A stretch of 64,000 bases of DNA from contig NW_019091372.1 of the NCBI RefSeq assembly GCF_001949145.1, forward strand, positions 2,037,114 through 2,101,113. The letters are read 5' to 3'. The notes beneath the pieces were generated by a model, which saw only the letters and a program-made list of their open reading frames with translations, was not told the DNA's origin and made no database searches. The DNA comes from Acanthaster planci. Taxonomy: Eukaryota; Echinodermata; Asteroidea; Valvatida; Acanthasteridae. Shown here one piece after another: positions 28,161 to 40,242 of the stretch. A program made the position numbers and the translations under genes. Position 1 is the stretch's first letter; the number at the start of each line of letters is the position of its first letter.

Positions 28161-29832
28161 TTAGGGTTAAAATACAATGAACAAATCACTGTACTGTGCT
28201 CTCATTCAACACTTAACACCAAATGATACTTGTATAATTATATGTAATACATGTGATACTAAGTGATACAATGTTACACAGTGCAATACAATGTATCAAG
28301 TTCACTTCCTATTGTGTGGTAAGTAAGCCTCTTATTGGCAAACTTGGAAGCCTCTAATCGTTAGTTGATGGGTATATTGTGTACATGTACCAGTACGTAT
28401 GCTATGTACGGTACATGTACTGTATGTAATGCACTATTGAATATGGCCCAAGCTCTAGTACATCCCACATGGTGAACACGTTGTGTGATGTCACACAAGA
28501 CACATGTAACACACATGTACATGTACATGTACATGTACATGTATTGGAAATTACATACTGTATGTAACATGTACATGTTACATGTACCACATCTGTACAG
28601 ATGTACATGTACATGTACTGAAACACATGGTGAACTTTTTATGCTTGGACACGCCAAGAAGAATTTTCTAAGCATTCCTTTTCACACTGTGTCCAGGATT
28701 CACCTACGTACATGTACAGTATGCTGCTCATGGAATTGAAACCAACAGTGGTCAGATCCAGGAATGATTTGACAATGTTGACTGCATTTAATGATGCAAA
28801 AGATGTCTGCACTCAAGACCAGTAACAAAAAAATCCCTCAGTGTAACTTTTTTGAAAAAAAAAAACCTGGTCACACTGAATCCTACATCTATGAAGGCGT
28901 ACATGTATACATGTATATGTAGGCTCAAGGCTATCTGTAAGCACTGGATCTTCGACTTTACATTCCTTTAAAAAAATCCTCCAAGGTATTAATCTACCAA
29001 AAAAAACTGAAAAATATCTGTGGAAAGTAAATATACATGAACAGTTTGATTGGAAAATAAAGAAAAGAAATAATAAAAAAATTGGAAAAAAATTTTTGAA
29101 CGTTGGTGTTGATACTTGGCAAGCATTGTGCACGTCAATGAGGCACTGTACCAAAACACAAGATACCTATACATCTAAAATCATTTGCAATGCCCACTGT
29201 GCAATGCTGCAGAATCCGGAAATCACGTGATTTGGGCAATTCACAATATAGTGCGCCACCAAGAGGTTGCTAGGGAGTAGCCAGTTTTCAAGCGAAAGCA
29301 TGGCCCCCTCGCTGCAAATTGCATTTGAGCGTATGTCAGTAGACAACTGGGGGGAAATGTTTTGAGAGGTTGGGATACTCCTGGCAAGATATGAAAGGAT
29401 TGAAATGACTAACACAAACTGATACCTGAACTGTTCTTACCACCTTCTTCCCCGACAAACAAACATCGGGAATAATTCAACGTGCCTGTGCATGCACGCA
29501 GCCAGCAAATAGAATTTGTCAACCACTTCCCACAATGCACTGCTAAAAGTGCCTTTCCCTGGCAACCTCCTGGTAGCACACTGTATTGAGAATCGCTCGG
29601 AAAAAGCTAGTTCGGTACTTCAAAAAACCAAGGGTCTTTCAATAAAACACACGAATCAGTTAAAGGATAGACTATCGAGTGTGTGTGTGTGTAGACATTC
29701 CCGAATAGCGTCATACTGAACATGAGCTTTTGGAATACAGAACTAGCGCATTTGGGCAACTGTGCATTTGGCCGCAATAACTACAGGCACCACGACTACA
29801 TGTAGGTGCCACTACAAATTTTTCATTCTCAC

Positions 29833-30066
29833 CCTTGGCAGGCCTGTGGAGAGTTGCTTGTGTAGCAGGTCGCGCTCTCGTTCCAGCTCGCCGATGCGCA
29901 GGTCGGCGCCGCCCAGCGCTTCCTGTGTCTCCCGCAGCGACTCCATGAGCCGGTCCCGTTCGTCCAGCATGTTGACCATTAGCTGCTCAAAGTTGGCATC
30001 GTCCCCGTAGCTGGAGCCACGCTGGCTCCCATCCTCGGAGATTGTGGGCATTACGTCGCACATCAT
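29833..30066 (-). CDS. PPFIA: Liprin-alpha (PPFIA family), first coding exon
   Basis: Liprin-alpha is a scaffold of presynaptic active zones and cell-matrix contacts; it binds LAR-type receptor phosphatases, RIM/ELKS and KIF1A. Seen: a 78-codon reading frame opening [19 protein letters not shown] and continuing through [19 protein letters not shown], then a heptad-like stretch ending QLSTGLPR. This is the hallmark N-terminus of liprin-alpha (known family start: Met-Met-Cys-Glu-Val-Met-Pro-Thr-Ile, then the [15 protein letters not shown] block) and begins the long N-terminal coiled coil. The frame ends at a good splice donor (AGG|GTGAGA, donor at 29832-29831, phase 0), at the point where family members have an exon border. 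The double Met start is the conserved one. No second coding exon (the block normally starting EFA.LTKEL) was found in the remaining 29.8 kb on this strand, so the next intron is probably longer than the window allows. The exon is GC-rich relative to its surroundings. The family assignment is firm; which paralogue it is cannot be said. Confidence 0.93.
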
Positions 30067-33000
30067 GTCTTAGAATCCGAGGGCGTTATGGGCAGCGTCG
30101 TCGTCTTCTTGTCGTGGTGACGGTCGTGGTGGTGTGGGCTGGGTCTCTATTTTTAATTCCAAAGTGTGACTGAGGGTGAAATCCAAGTTGAACAGCCAAA
30201 TCCACCAATGGCATTTTTTCTACAAGTTAGGCCTTGTACAATCTAGCCTACATGTCATTACACGTAGTGCACTGTTATGAACTGTTTAACATGTTGAATA
30301 AATGTTGAATACACGATTGGTCATGTTGGTTTCCTCCGACACTTGTAACCAAACCTTCATTTTTTTTTCAAATACCATCACACGAACATTCACAAAATGC
30401 TTCCTGGTGCAGTTTTCAGGTTATTGGACCGTTCAACATCCTATTCAAATCATGTGTCAAATCCAAATCGAGACTCTGTCCAACAAACTCTTTTCTTAGT
30501 GTTCTTGGCAGCTGGTATTTCTTTTTCCATTAAACACCGGCGTGGTTTAACATGCCTACTTTTCCGCTTCCAATCTGTAACTCCACTTTTGACAATTCAG
30601 AAAGAGATGGCGACATTCGATGAAAAACTATACAATTGCAAACAACGAAGCGAATGTGTGAGATCACTCAATTCATAAGCTTCAACGCTTGAACAGCACC
30701 TAGGCCTACCGCACATGTACATTCACACCGCGGGTCAACAGAAAAAAATTACTGTCAAAATTATATCCGATATTATTCCCTTCTCTTTGCTCCTCAGCAC
30801 AAAAAATACAGTCAACAGGATTCCCGGAAAGCTCATTTACCTGATTCCGTCACCTGGACTCCATGTTGGTATGAGAAAAGCGCAGAAAATCTTCCCCAAT
30901 TTTATATTCCCTTTCCCATAACCTCCCGATCATGCAGCACACGCAAATTACTACATTGGCCAGCCATCATGGTGCCGTAGCTGGTCCCCCGGATACCAAT
31001 CACGTTACGAGAATACTTCGAGTAGGTCGGGAACCACCGCAAAGTCATCGGTATTAGACTCGATACCAGCCTCCTTTGTTCCCCAAAAATCAAAAAGAAG
31101 ATTAAATAAATGAACCAAGTTTTTCTTTCCAGCGTGGGTGAATTTCAGTTACAAGAAGTATTCTTTGCCCACTAATGATGCATTTTAATCATGTTTTCCT
31201 TCGGAAATTAAAGCAACTTGGAATTGATGCTTCCTAGGGGATTTCAGAAACAGATGACCAGACAATGCCCCGCCCCCGCTTTCCGCCCCTGGGTTCTAAT
31301 TCGTGGAAAGGAGTCATAATGCCATGGATAATACAAAGTTTTCAGAATAATATTTAGGTCAATTTGTAAGTTTCGCGTCACTTCATAAGGTCTGTTGTGC
31401 GACAACCTTAACTGGGGTTTAGTTTTCTTTTGTAGCGGTTGCAAAGTGATATGGATGAAAAGTTTCCGAACTCAATTGTCCTTGAAATGTTTTTGAACAA
31501 AGCGTAGGCCTAACGAACAAAGTTTACTGACCGATGGATGAGATTTTTTGTAACCTTTTTTTCTCCCTCGAGAGGCTGGGACGTTGAAATATAACATCGG
31601 CAATTTAATACCTTGTTTTTCTTTCAAATTTCTAGTCATATCCGATTGCAAATATTTTAATATTATTAAATATTAAATTATTAAATATATTTAAATGAAA
31701 TTCCAATAATATCATCCTCACGCTTTTCCAGATCCCCTTGTGTGTGTATGATTGTGGGTTTCCTTATTATGGGGGTACGGTACTTGGTCTTTTAAGGAAT
31801 ATAAGGGCGGGTGGGTGAAGCAATTTACTTTATAAACCCCCCCCTACATTAATAACAAGCTTTTTGTCAGCTTGTGTCAAAAATGCTGTATTTCTGACCA
31901 ACAGTTGACTCAAAGTAAGCCAGCTGTATATTTTTTACACAATACTTGCTTCCCGTATGGCCCTTGATGATTATTTCCCTTAAAAATATTTTTAAAAAGA
32001 CACCAAACTGGCAAAGTGTTAAAATTGTACAACATCCAACAGCAGCAGAACCTGGGGCAGGGGCCAAGGGGAGTAATGTTACTTTCCCAACCTCATTCCT
32101 ACAAGGGCTCGGCCCCTACAGGGTACGTCACAAGATCATGAAAGTAATACTTAAGCCCTTGGTATCTTGGTTAAAATTACCAAACGGTTTTCAGATGTAC
32201 TACTAGTGTCTTGCAACTTGCGCAATTGCCATTTACTTTTCTCCTCGTTTCGTCACCAGTTAATATCAGAAGTAGATCAAAAACTCCATTAATCCTCCTT
32301 GATACGACGTGAATCTGGTCACAGTCGTGAAAAAAAAAGGACGGAACCGGACGGAAGAAAAGGGAAACAGAGATAAAGGGGATGAACATCAATAACTCGC
32401 TTGAAAAAAAAACTTAAAATCGACCCTCTCCCACTCTTTATGTTTGATCAGTTGGATGCTGATGAGTTCCCCTGCCGCAAAAAAAAATCACGGCGATGTC
32501 CATGGTTACGACACAGACCAAGCTACGTTCTGAAAAGCTGTCTGTATACAGCCTGAGCAGAAGCACCCCCTCGTCGATTGAAAAGAGCCATTCGGGTCGG
32601 AAGTGTTCATTTTGTTGGTAGCAATGCGTCAGCAACACGGCTTCAGTTTCATAATTCGTGAACCAGCACTACCGAGGAGCCTCCGTTGCTGGGAAAATTG
32701 CACCACCTCTTGGTCCAGCTTGGAGCCATGCTTTGGCCTCACGAGCCCTACATAGTAAAAGTGTCCATGGGGCCCTAACTTTAAATTTCGAGCATCATAT
32801 TTTATCCTTTTTAATGACAATCAGAACCCGGATTTACAACTAGTTAACCCCTGCATTTATATTCGTGTTCATGCCCTCCGTTACATGAATAAATTAAGGA
32901 ATGAGAAACAAGTGAAGAGTTTCAATGCAAAATATATCCATTTTATTTATTTTGAGATAATGCACGATTAGTCTCCTATCATGAAGAAAAATAAGGAAAT

Positions 33001-33678
33001 GTAGGCCCCCTACATTCTATGATATCTCCAAAAATACACATAGCAGATATTTTCTGTACAATATTGGTAATCCTAACTCATATTTTTCAAAAATGGTGGA
33101 CCTAGCGTTTTGCGACGAAACTCTTCAATCTATTGGTGATCTTTTGAGTTTCTTCCTTGAAAATATCACACTGACTTAAGCCGTGATTTTTTTCGGTCAC
33201 GGGTATCATGGATCTGGATCTGGATAGATAATTGAACAGCTCCAACTGGAACCGTGATCACTCAATTCTGGTTAGAGAGGCATCTAATCAAACAGCTTTT
33301 CTGTCTGTCTTCAGAAAGTAGATGAATTTTGAACAGGTGTGATGTTATAATATGTAACCAAAATCTTTTCCCAGCTGTGAGTTGCACACTACAATTAATT
33401 CAAATTAACACCATATCCAGCCGGCCAATTCCCCCACCCCCATTTTCAGATCTTTTTCATTATTATTTTAAAATTAATTTTAAGACATAAAAGCCCCAGT
33501 CAATGCATGAGCTTATGTCACCGATAGAGCGCCCTCTATCACGCAGTGATTAGTCAGATACCCAAGTGGGTATTTTTTAAAGGATCCACTATTAGGTTGT
33601 ACGTCTGGGCAATGTACAGTGGATAGGTGTGAACTGAATTACGGTACAGAGATAAAGTGTGTCATAAACTTCTTAAAA
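30067..33678. other. Intergenic space between divergent liprin-alpha and COMMD9
   Basis: 3.6 kb that should hold both promoters and the liprin-alpha 5' UTR. Immediately upstream of the liprin ATG the sequence is GC-rich with CGTCGTCGT and GTCGTGGTG repeats (30085-30130). Apart from the dispersed repeat at 32550-32719 I see only AT-rich sequence and no further exon. Confidence 0.5.
32550..32719 (+). repeat. Dispersed repeat, copy 2 of a diverged pair
   Basis: Counterpart of 26290-26486: contains GAGCAGAAGCACCCCCTCGT, TTGAAAAGAGC and GCTGGGAAAATTG in the same order. Confidence 0.7.
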
Positions 33679-36600
33679 ATGACCGAAGTAGTGGATTACG
33701 ACAGCTTAAATGTACTTCTGAAGGTGAGCTTTGGGAAATAACCCTTTGTTGGATGTATTTCTAAGTTTGATTCCATCGACGTATAACAGAGTAATTGAAA
33801 CTGCGGAAAGAATTAGGGCCCAGGCCTAGCATGGTTGGCGCGGCCGACATCACCCGTCACCTGACCGTCGACCGCCACCATGACCGCACGCGTACCGCGT
33901 ATCATGGGTGATTTTGCTCAGTGGTCTGATGGTAGAAAGGCAGTTGGGGAAGAAAAGGGGGGAAATGTTTGCTCCTTTTTCCTTCCCACAATTGTCCAAA
34001 ATCACTCATGCTAGATTAGCAATGAGGCTTACCAGCTTATCATACTCATTCATAGTCGCCTAGGCTCTAGGGAGACTCATAAATTTTTCAACTAGCCCTA
34101 GGCCTATTCAGTGTCAGGTCAACTCGCCCCCTGACCAACTCACCCCTTACCAACTCGCCCCCTGGCCAACTCGCTCCCTGACCGACTCGCCCCCTGGGAA
34201 TGTCAAACAAGTATGGCCGGCCCAATGTGTAAAAAAAAACTGAATGGTTCTAACCAACGATGCGACAAGAACGACTCACGGACGGTGATGGATATTTGGA
34301 CATCACCACTAATCACTTATTTATTCAAACGTCTTAGCGCTTCCCACGTCGACTGTCTGATTAGGTTTTTTGTACATCAGACATAACCTCAGGTTCAGCA
34401 ACTTCAACCCTCTGTCCCATTAATATTTGGGTATGTGACTGAGGTCCGCAGAAGCGATGCAGATGGCCCATACACACGATAATACTGAATTAGTTTTACC
34501 AATATCTAAAAAATAATGTTTACCCCAATTCCACAGAAAGTAAACATCCAGCAAACTTTAAACAGTATAACTTTCATAATTTTCAACTTTGAGTGCCCGC
34601 TGCAAACCCCAGAACCTAAATTTACGGGCAGCAATCACCGATTCCATCTCCGTTCTTTTTTATTAAATGGTGAATGGGCCGGCCATACGTGCTTGGCAAA
34701 CTTAGGGGGGCGAGTTGGCCAGGGGGGGCGAGTTGGCAAGGAGCGAGTCGGCCAGGGGGCGAATCGGTCAGGGGGTGAGTTGGTAAGGGGCGAGTTGGCC
34801 AGGGGGAGAGTGGGTCAGGGNNNNNNNNNNNNNNNNNNNNNNNNNNNNNNNNNNNNNNNNNNNNNNNNNNNNNNNNNNNNNNNNNNTAAGGGGCGAGTTG
34901 GCCAGGGGGAGAGTGGGTCAGGGGGCGAGTTGGCTAGGGGGCGATTTGGCAAGGAGCGAGTCGGCCAGGGGGCGAATCGGTCAGGGGGTGAGTTGGTAAG
35001 GGGCGAGTTGGCCAGGGGGCGAGTTGACCTACAGTCACCTGTTCTTTTCTGCATGTTCTGTTTTCTTTTTGACTTGATCTTGGAGAGCATGTCACAAGAA
35101 ACATTTAGATATAGGCCATAAGTTTGGATTCCACCTTGTCGGTGGTAATTTAATTTTATTTGGGGCTTTCTCACAACCTGTAGTCTTGTCATCTGTCTTA
35201 CAATGCTTCAGCACTGTTTCATTTTAAGTGATATTTATGCAAAAATTTCGGCAGGCTAGAGGTTATATGGCTTCCATTCCCAGCACATGTACATGTACTG
35301 ACTGTGATGACTGATTGTGACATTTTGGAATCTCTACTCCAGGCGAGCTCCAAGGAATTGGTGTTGCGGCTGTGCAATCAGGCATTCCTTTACAGAGATC
35401 TGATCCAGCCACCGGCCGAGGTTGTGCACAAGGTCGCCGAGGGGCTGACTGCCAGTGAGGGTGAAGCTAGCAAGGTACTGAGCTGACCAGGGCTCGGATG
35501 TCTCACAGCTCCACGTCCACATCTGAAGCCATGCTTGTGTAGTCCCTTAGGGTTTCATCTTGTGTATTGTTTTCTACTGGAACCTTCTTAAATTTGCCCA
35601 AATCTGCCATTTTACTGGGATCCAGTGGCACACTTTTGTACCTCAATCTTCAAAGGGACATTAAGCCCCGTGTACTGTAGAGCAGCCTTCATTTTGCTGG
35701 ATTTTCCTCAATCCTACAAAATCATTTAGAAACCATGAAGGATATGGGAGGTTAAGGGTTAAACTTCCATCTTGTTCGTCTTTTCCATGTTCAACTTATC
35801 CAAGTTCATCTGTTCCTCTTATTTTGCTTCTTTGAAAATCAGTTGTTACGGTCCCTCGGTAATCTCATCCGGAATGTACTCTACATTGGCTGTACAGATG
35901 CTACCTCTGTCCAAGCTGTCTTCCCAAGTAAGTCTGACATACATGTGCCAGTGTAGTAAATGTGTTTCAATGGACATTGTATGCAGCAATTTTCTTTTAT
36001 CTGTAATACTTAGTAGAGTTGTTCTACTTCTTATACCATCCACACTGTGGGTCCAAAGTGATCACTTCTCATATAGGTTTTCACCTGGGGTTGGAAGACT
36101 ACTTGATGTGTCAATCCAAAGAGGTCCTTAGTAAAACTTGCAGTAAAGGATCTATATTGAAAACATTGCTTTTGACATGAAATCGAGCTAGAGGATTTGG
36201 TGAAATTTAAGCACAGTATGTTGACCTCACAAAATTTGTTGGACAAATAAAATCCTCTGGAACATGTTCTATTTCAGTTAAATACTTCTTGCAAGATCAG
36301 AATATGGCCCTTGGAGTATTTGCCAAGAATTTACATTGCTTTAAGGACCTTCTAGTACTGAGCCAATGTGTGGTCTCTGCAGTACACATGTTTGTATAGG
36401 GAGAAACAAGGGGTCTGTGCTGTGGGCAAGATGGAAAATTTGGCAAGATTTGTACTTAGGCTGTAGGCTACTCAAAGTTAAGACTGCAACTAATTATGGA
36501 AACTTAAATAAGCTTAACAAAAGTACAGAGATATCCAGTAAGTGAATATTTCCCCTAACGTGTGTCACATGTTTACAAGAAGGAACAGATGTCTGGGACC

Positions 36601-39600
36601 TGATCTAATCAAGTGAAAACTTTGCTGAAGAAACTCTTGCTCAATTTCTCTTTGAGCATTCCTAGTTTGTTCAAAGTTACAATCAGCTTTTGAGAGTTCA
36701 CCTTCTGATGTATTGTGGCTTCCTGTCAAAGATCTGGTGAAGATATTAATTTTCCCCACATCTGCATCCAGGTGACTTCCACAAGAATCTGAAGGACCTC
36801 CTCACCAGAATCTTTGCCGAAAATTTGTGAGTGAAAATTAAATTTGTCACCCAAAAACTCCATCGGGTTTGGACTCTCCAGTCCTCTTTCTCCTGAAGAT
36901 GAGACAAGTCCTACAGACCCATCCAGCCACCAGAATTAGAAGCCATCGATTCCACATTTGGGTACAGGGGCCCAATTTCACAAGGCTGCTTACCGCAAGG
37001 GAAATATCAGCGCTTACCATAGCATGAAATTCTGTGCTTATCGCGAACATATTCATGGGTTAGCGAGGATATTTGGCTTGTGAGCATGCATACATCCCTT
37101 AACTAAGGATTCTGTGCTTAAAGGGTTAGTGCAGAATTTTTCTGCTTGCGCGGTTAGTGCAGAATGGAGATTGTAAGCGCAGAATTCTACGGTAAGCAGC
37201 ACCATGAAATTTGGCCCTGGTGGCACGCTCATCTTCACTGCCCTTGAGACTGTTAGGGTGTTGTAACTTGTCAAAATGCATGTGAGCGTGATGCAATTGC
37301 ACTGCCACATAAATGACATTTACATGAATCAATCTGTTGTTTTGGTATGTTTGTTTTGTTCATTGCCCGCATGTTTGACCAAAAAGGTCATTTGTTGGAT
37401 GACTTCTGAATTTGGCTGTCTTTTTGAAATGATACAGTATATTTCTTTATCTACAGGACAACGTGGAGAAACAGATCTGTCAATAGCCAAAGTGAGTTTC
37501 CCATCATTTAGTGAGTTCTACTTTCTGTGATATATATTGGCTTATCACACACCTTCAGATCATGAACCCAGGATATCCCAGGTTGTGTCACATCCTACTG
37601 TCAGATCCTGGACATTGGATGTCACGGGTTGTGTCACATACCCCCAGATCCTGAACTCAAGATATCCCAGGTTGTTTCACACACCTTCAGGCCCTGCCAC
37701 CAGGCTATCCCAGGTTGTGTCACACACTGTCAAATCCTGCACACGGGATGTCACAGGTTGTGTCACATACCCCCAGATCCTGAACTCAAGATATCCGGGG
37801 TTGGGTCATACACTTTCAGATCCTGCATTCAGGATATCTCAGATTGTGCCACGTACCCTCAGATCCCACCCCCAGGATTTGTTAGGTTGTGTCACACACT
37901 TTCAGATTCTGCACCCAGGATATCCCTGGTATACTAACACCTTCACAGCCGTCACAGGTTGGGCACACTCTCTCAGGTCCTGCACCTGTAGCATCCCAGG
38001 TTGTGCCTCTCACCTGCAGGTCCTTTACCCAGCATATCCCAGATCGTGCCACATACCCTCAGATCCTGCACCCAGGATATGCCAGGCTGTGCCACACACC
38101 TTCAAAACCAGCACCCAGGATATCCCAGGCTGTGCCTCACAGCTGCAGGTCCTGCACCCAGGATATCCCAGGCTGTGCCTCACAGCTGCAGGTCCTGCAC
38201 CCAGGATATCCCAGGCTGTGCCTCGCAGCTGAAGGTCCTGCACCCAGGATATCCCAGGTTGTGCCTCACAGCTGCAGGTCCGGCATGCAGGATATCCCAG
38301 GTTGTGCCTCACAGCTGCAGGTCCTGCACCCAGGATATCCCAGGCTGTGCCTCACAGCTGCAGGTCCTGCACCCAGGATATCCCAGGTTGTGCCGCACAC
38401 CCTCAGATCCTGCACCCAGGACAGCCCAGGTTTTGCCAGACACCTTGAGGTCCTTCATCCAGGATATCCTAGGTTGTGTCACACACCTTTAAGTCCTGAC
38501 TTAGGATTTTCCATATTGTGCCACACATGCTCAGATTCCACACCAAGATATCTCTGGCCATATTATACCTTCACAGCCTTCACAGGTCGTGGCACACACT
38601 TCAAGGTCCTGCGCCCGGGATATCCAAAGTTAACTTGTTCCACACACCTTCAGATCCTGCAACCAGTATATCCCAGGTTGTGCCACTTATGTTCAGATTC
38701 TGCACCCAGTTTATCCCTTGTCAGATCATACCTTACCAGCCTTGGTCTGTTTGTGCTTGAATGCAAGGCAGGCCGGATTTATATTGGGAAGGTAGCATCA
38801 GAATACTAAAGGACATAGCAATCAATGAAATCCCATTACATGTCCTTAGAGAATATAGTCAGGTCTGCAGTCTATCGTGGCGTGCTCGGGCTAATGGCTT
38901 CTGTACCTAAACAGTGACCATAGTTTCCGGCATGGATTCGGTTGACTAGTCTCTGTGCGATGTTTTTGTCTGTCCCAGTATCCTTGCCGCGTCTTGTGGA
39001 TTTTGACTGGAGGGTTGACATCAAGACATCCTCAGACACACTGGCCAGGATGTCTGTGCCCACATGTGTACTTCAACTCAAGGTCAGCATTTACACATCA
39101 TGCACATCATGCTGAGAAGTCTGCAGAAGATTGATGTAATTTTTGGTGTGCTGACACTACGACGAAGGAATCAGACATGGTGGCTCACAGAACAAACCTG
39201 GGCTGGTTTGACTTTGCCTTATTGAAATACCAAATCAGCTTATTGCAGTAAGGGTCTTAGTCACGAATCTATCAAAACCCTACAAAATTTGGAGGGGGCA
39301 TGATTTCTTGCAAACTTGCAAGCTTCAGTATCGACACAGATAATTTGTGGCTCATTTTGTGAGATGCATCTGAGAGAAAAACAAGGTCCGGCCCCACCAT
39401 AAAAGGTTTGGACATGTTTAGGCAGAAAGTCTGAATTTCGAATTAAATTGTGATTTTTTTTCGGTGCACAAAGTGGCATATTCAAGAAAAGACCACAAGG
39501 AATAAGCTATTTGCAAGTTCAATTTGAATAAAATCTGGTACACTGAGTTATCTGATTGCACATAAACGTAACAATTTGAATTCCCCAGACTGAAGACACT

Positions 39601-40242
39601 GTTACTATACCTTGTGATTTGGGGCCAGCTTTTGCATAGCGACCACCATCTCTGGAATGGACTGGCTCCTTTGTCTCCTTCTTATCCATTAAAAAGTCTG
39701 TTGGTGTATGTGCAAGGCGCCTCTTATTTAACTAAGAAAAAGTTTGCCCCGAATCACGAGGTATAGCAACAGTGTTTTACGATGGAGAATTCAAAGTGTT
39801 ATGGTCACATGAATTTAAGGAACCCAGTGTACCAGATTTTATTCAAATTTAAGTCGCAAAAGGATTATTGAAGCCCATGTTTTACTAACAAAAAAGCTGA
39901 TTGTGTCGGCAATAGAATGCTGATCATAAGTCTAATAAAACCAAAGTTGCAAAATCAGGCTTCTCTTTCTTCACTTCACGGGCATGGAATGGAAAATTCA
40001 GAAACGGTGCCCAGTCGCGTGTGACGCTTGGAGTTTATTTTTGACCTTCCAGTTGGATGTGTGGTTTGTCCGATGTGATGATTGACTTCTTCCATTTACA
40101 GGTTCAGGAGAATCCAACAAGAGTTGACACAGCTCCAGAAACATCCACTATGAACGTGGAGCTCAGCAAGGAGACACTAGACACCATGCTGGACGGCTTA
40201 GGGAAAATCCGCGACCAGTTAAACTCGGTCGCGCAGAAATGA
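33679..40242 (+). CDS. COMMD9: COMMD9, complete seven-exon gene
   Basis: COMMD9 is a subunit of the COMMD ring in the Commander complex (with CCDC22/CCDC93 and retriever), which recycles endosomal cargo such as Notch and LDL-receptor family proteins. Exons read from the sequence: 33679-33723, 35343-35474, 35843-35927, 36772-36826, 37457-37491, 38979-39082, 40102-40242 (stop TGA). All introns are GT..AG, with phases 0,0,1,2,1,0. The joined frame is 198 codons, the same length as I recall for the human protein. Exon 1 gives MTEVVDYDSLNVLLK and exon 2 continues ASSKELVLRLCNQ, matching the vertebrate LLK/ASSKD junction. The N-terminal helical domain spans residues ~1-115. The COMM domain starts near SLPRLVDFDWRVDIKTSSD (encoded by exon 6) and ends with VELSKETLDTMLDGLGKIRDQL (exon 7), almost identical to vertebrate COMMD9. 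Intron 1 contains a foldback-type repeat, intron 4 a MITE and intron 5 a 43-bp minisatellite. It is divergent from liprin-alpha and convergent with the NPF-motif gene. Exon 5 (35 nt) is the least certain by itself, but its frame and TTWR motif fit. Confidence 0.95.
34116..35030. mobile_element. Foldback-type element: inverted tandem arrays of a 16-bp unit
   Basis: The left array (34116-34197) consists of ~16-bp units of type CCCCCTGACCAACTCG. The right array (34704-35030, broken by a gap at 34821-34886) is the inverse, with units of type GCGAGTTGGCCAGGGG. The outermost unit on both sides carries the variant AGGTCAACTCGCC (inverse at the right end), so the arrays are true terminal inverted repeats. 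About 500 bp of unrelated AT-richer sequence lies between. This is the architecture of foldback transposons (Drosophila FB, sea urchin TU). It sits in COMMD9 intron 1. No transposase is visible and no target duplication was found by eye. Confidence 0.65.
34821..34886. other. Assembly gap (66 Ns)
   Basis: A run of Ns inside the right 16-bp tandem array. The same words (GGGGCGAGTTGGCCAGGGGG with AGAGTGGGTCAGGG) flank it on both sides, so the gap is an unresolved repeat and array length is unknown. Confidence 0.95.
36966..37219. mobile_element. MITE, ~254 bp, in COMMD9 intron 4
   Basis: The left end GGGGCCCAATTTCACAAGGC, then TGCTTACCG, pairs with the right end (reverse complement CCAGGGCCAAATTTCATGGT, then GCTGCTTACCG). 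The interior repeats TTCTGTGCTTA/TTAGTGCAGAAT motifs in both orientations. Ends resemble those of the element at 14799-15067. Confidence 0.72.
37546..38742 (+). repeat. 43-bp minisatellite in COMMD9 intron 5 (~28 units)
   Basis: The unit reads GGATATCCCAGGCTGTGCCT, CACAGCTGCAGGTCCTGCAC, CCA. Spacing is exactly 43 bp in the homogeneous core (38118, 38161, 38204 and on to about 38420) and 43-46 bp in diverged flanks. Because 43 is not divisible by three and the unit lacks stops in every forward frame, overlapping frames of 231, 306 and 163 codons arise (37537-38232, 37889-38809, 38001-38492). All are shadows of the repeat, not genes. Divergence increases toward both edges, as expected of an array that expands from its middle. 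Confidence 0.95.
39503..39867 (+). mobile_element. MITE family A, copy 2, in COMMD9 intron 6
   Basis: Same family and orientation as 17977-18351. The left end is TAAGCTATTTGCAAGTTCAA and the right end is the inverse of TAATCCTTTTGCGACTTAAA. It contains the GACCACCATCTCTGGAATGG block. Confidence 0.88.

Larger units (their letters stand above)
1..29800. repeat. Dense dispersed ACATGTAC / GTACATGTAC palindromes
   Basis: Self-complementary words built from ACATGT and GTACAT occur throughout, singly and as short runs, for example 1278-1306, 5622-5641, 8420-8430, 13607-13676, 15655-15675, 18420-18445, 28510-28542 and 28566-28620. By eye there is one every few hundred bases across this interval, and only sporadic examples to the right of about 30 kb. 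Many are flanked by CCGGTA or TGTACAGTA. They explain most of the short frames here. Confidence 0.8.
1..29832. other. Long non-coding stretch, inferred liprin-alpha first coding intron
   Basis: No conserved exon is visible on either strand. The frames present are short and mostly translate repeats (runs of Met-Tyr-Met-Tyr and Cys-Thr-Cys-Thr from ACATGTAC words) or AT-rich sequence. Contents listed separately: a tandem array at 7.2 kb, MITEs at 12.6, 14.8, 16.2, 18.0 and 23.3 kb, a piggyBac-like MITE at 18.9 kb, duplicated blocks at 15.4/17.4, 19.8/20.0 and 19.6/20.5 kb, and dispersed repeats at 26.3 and 27.9 kb. The intron assignment is inference: the liprin-alpha exon points this way and no other gene intervenes. 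Confidence 0.6.

Noticed and set aside
28500-28625. Met-Tyr/Cys-Thr repeat proteins on both strands
   Set aside because: Products of the ACATGT repeat translated in different frames.
37889-38809. 306-codon forward frame
   Set aside because: It is a translation of the 43-bp minisatellite; sister frames in the same array are also open.
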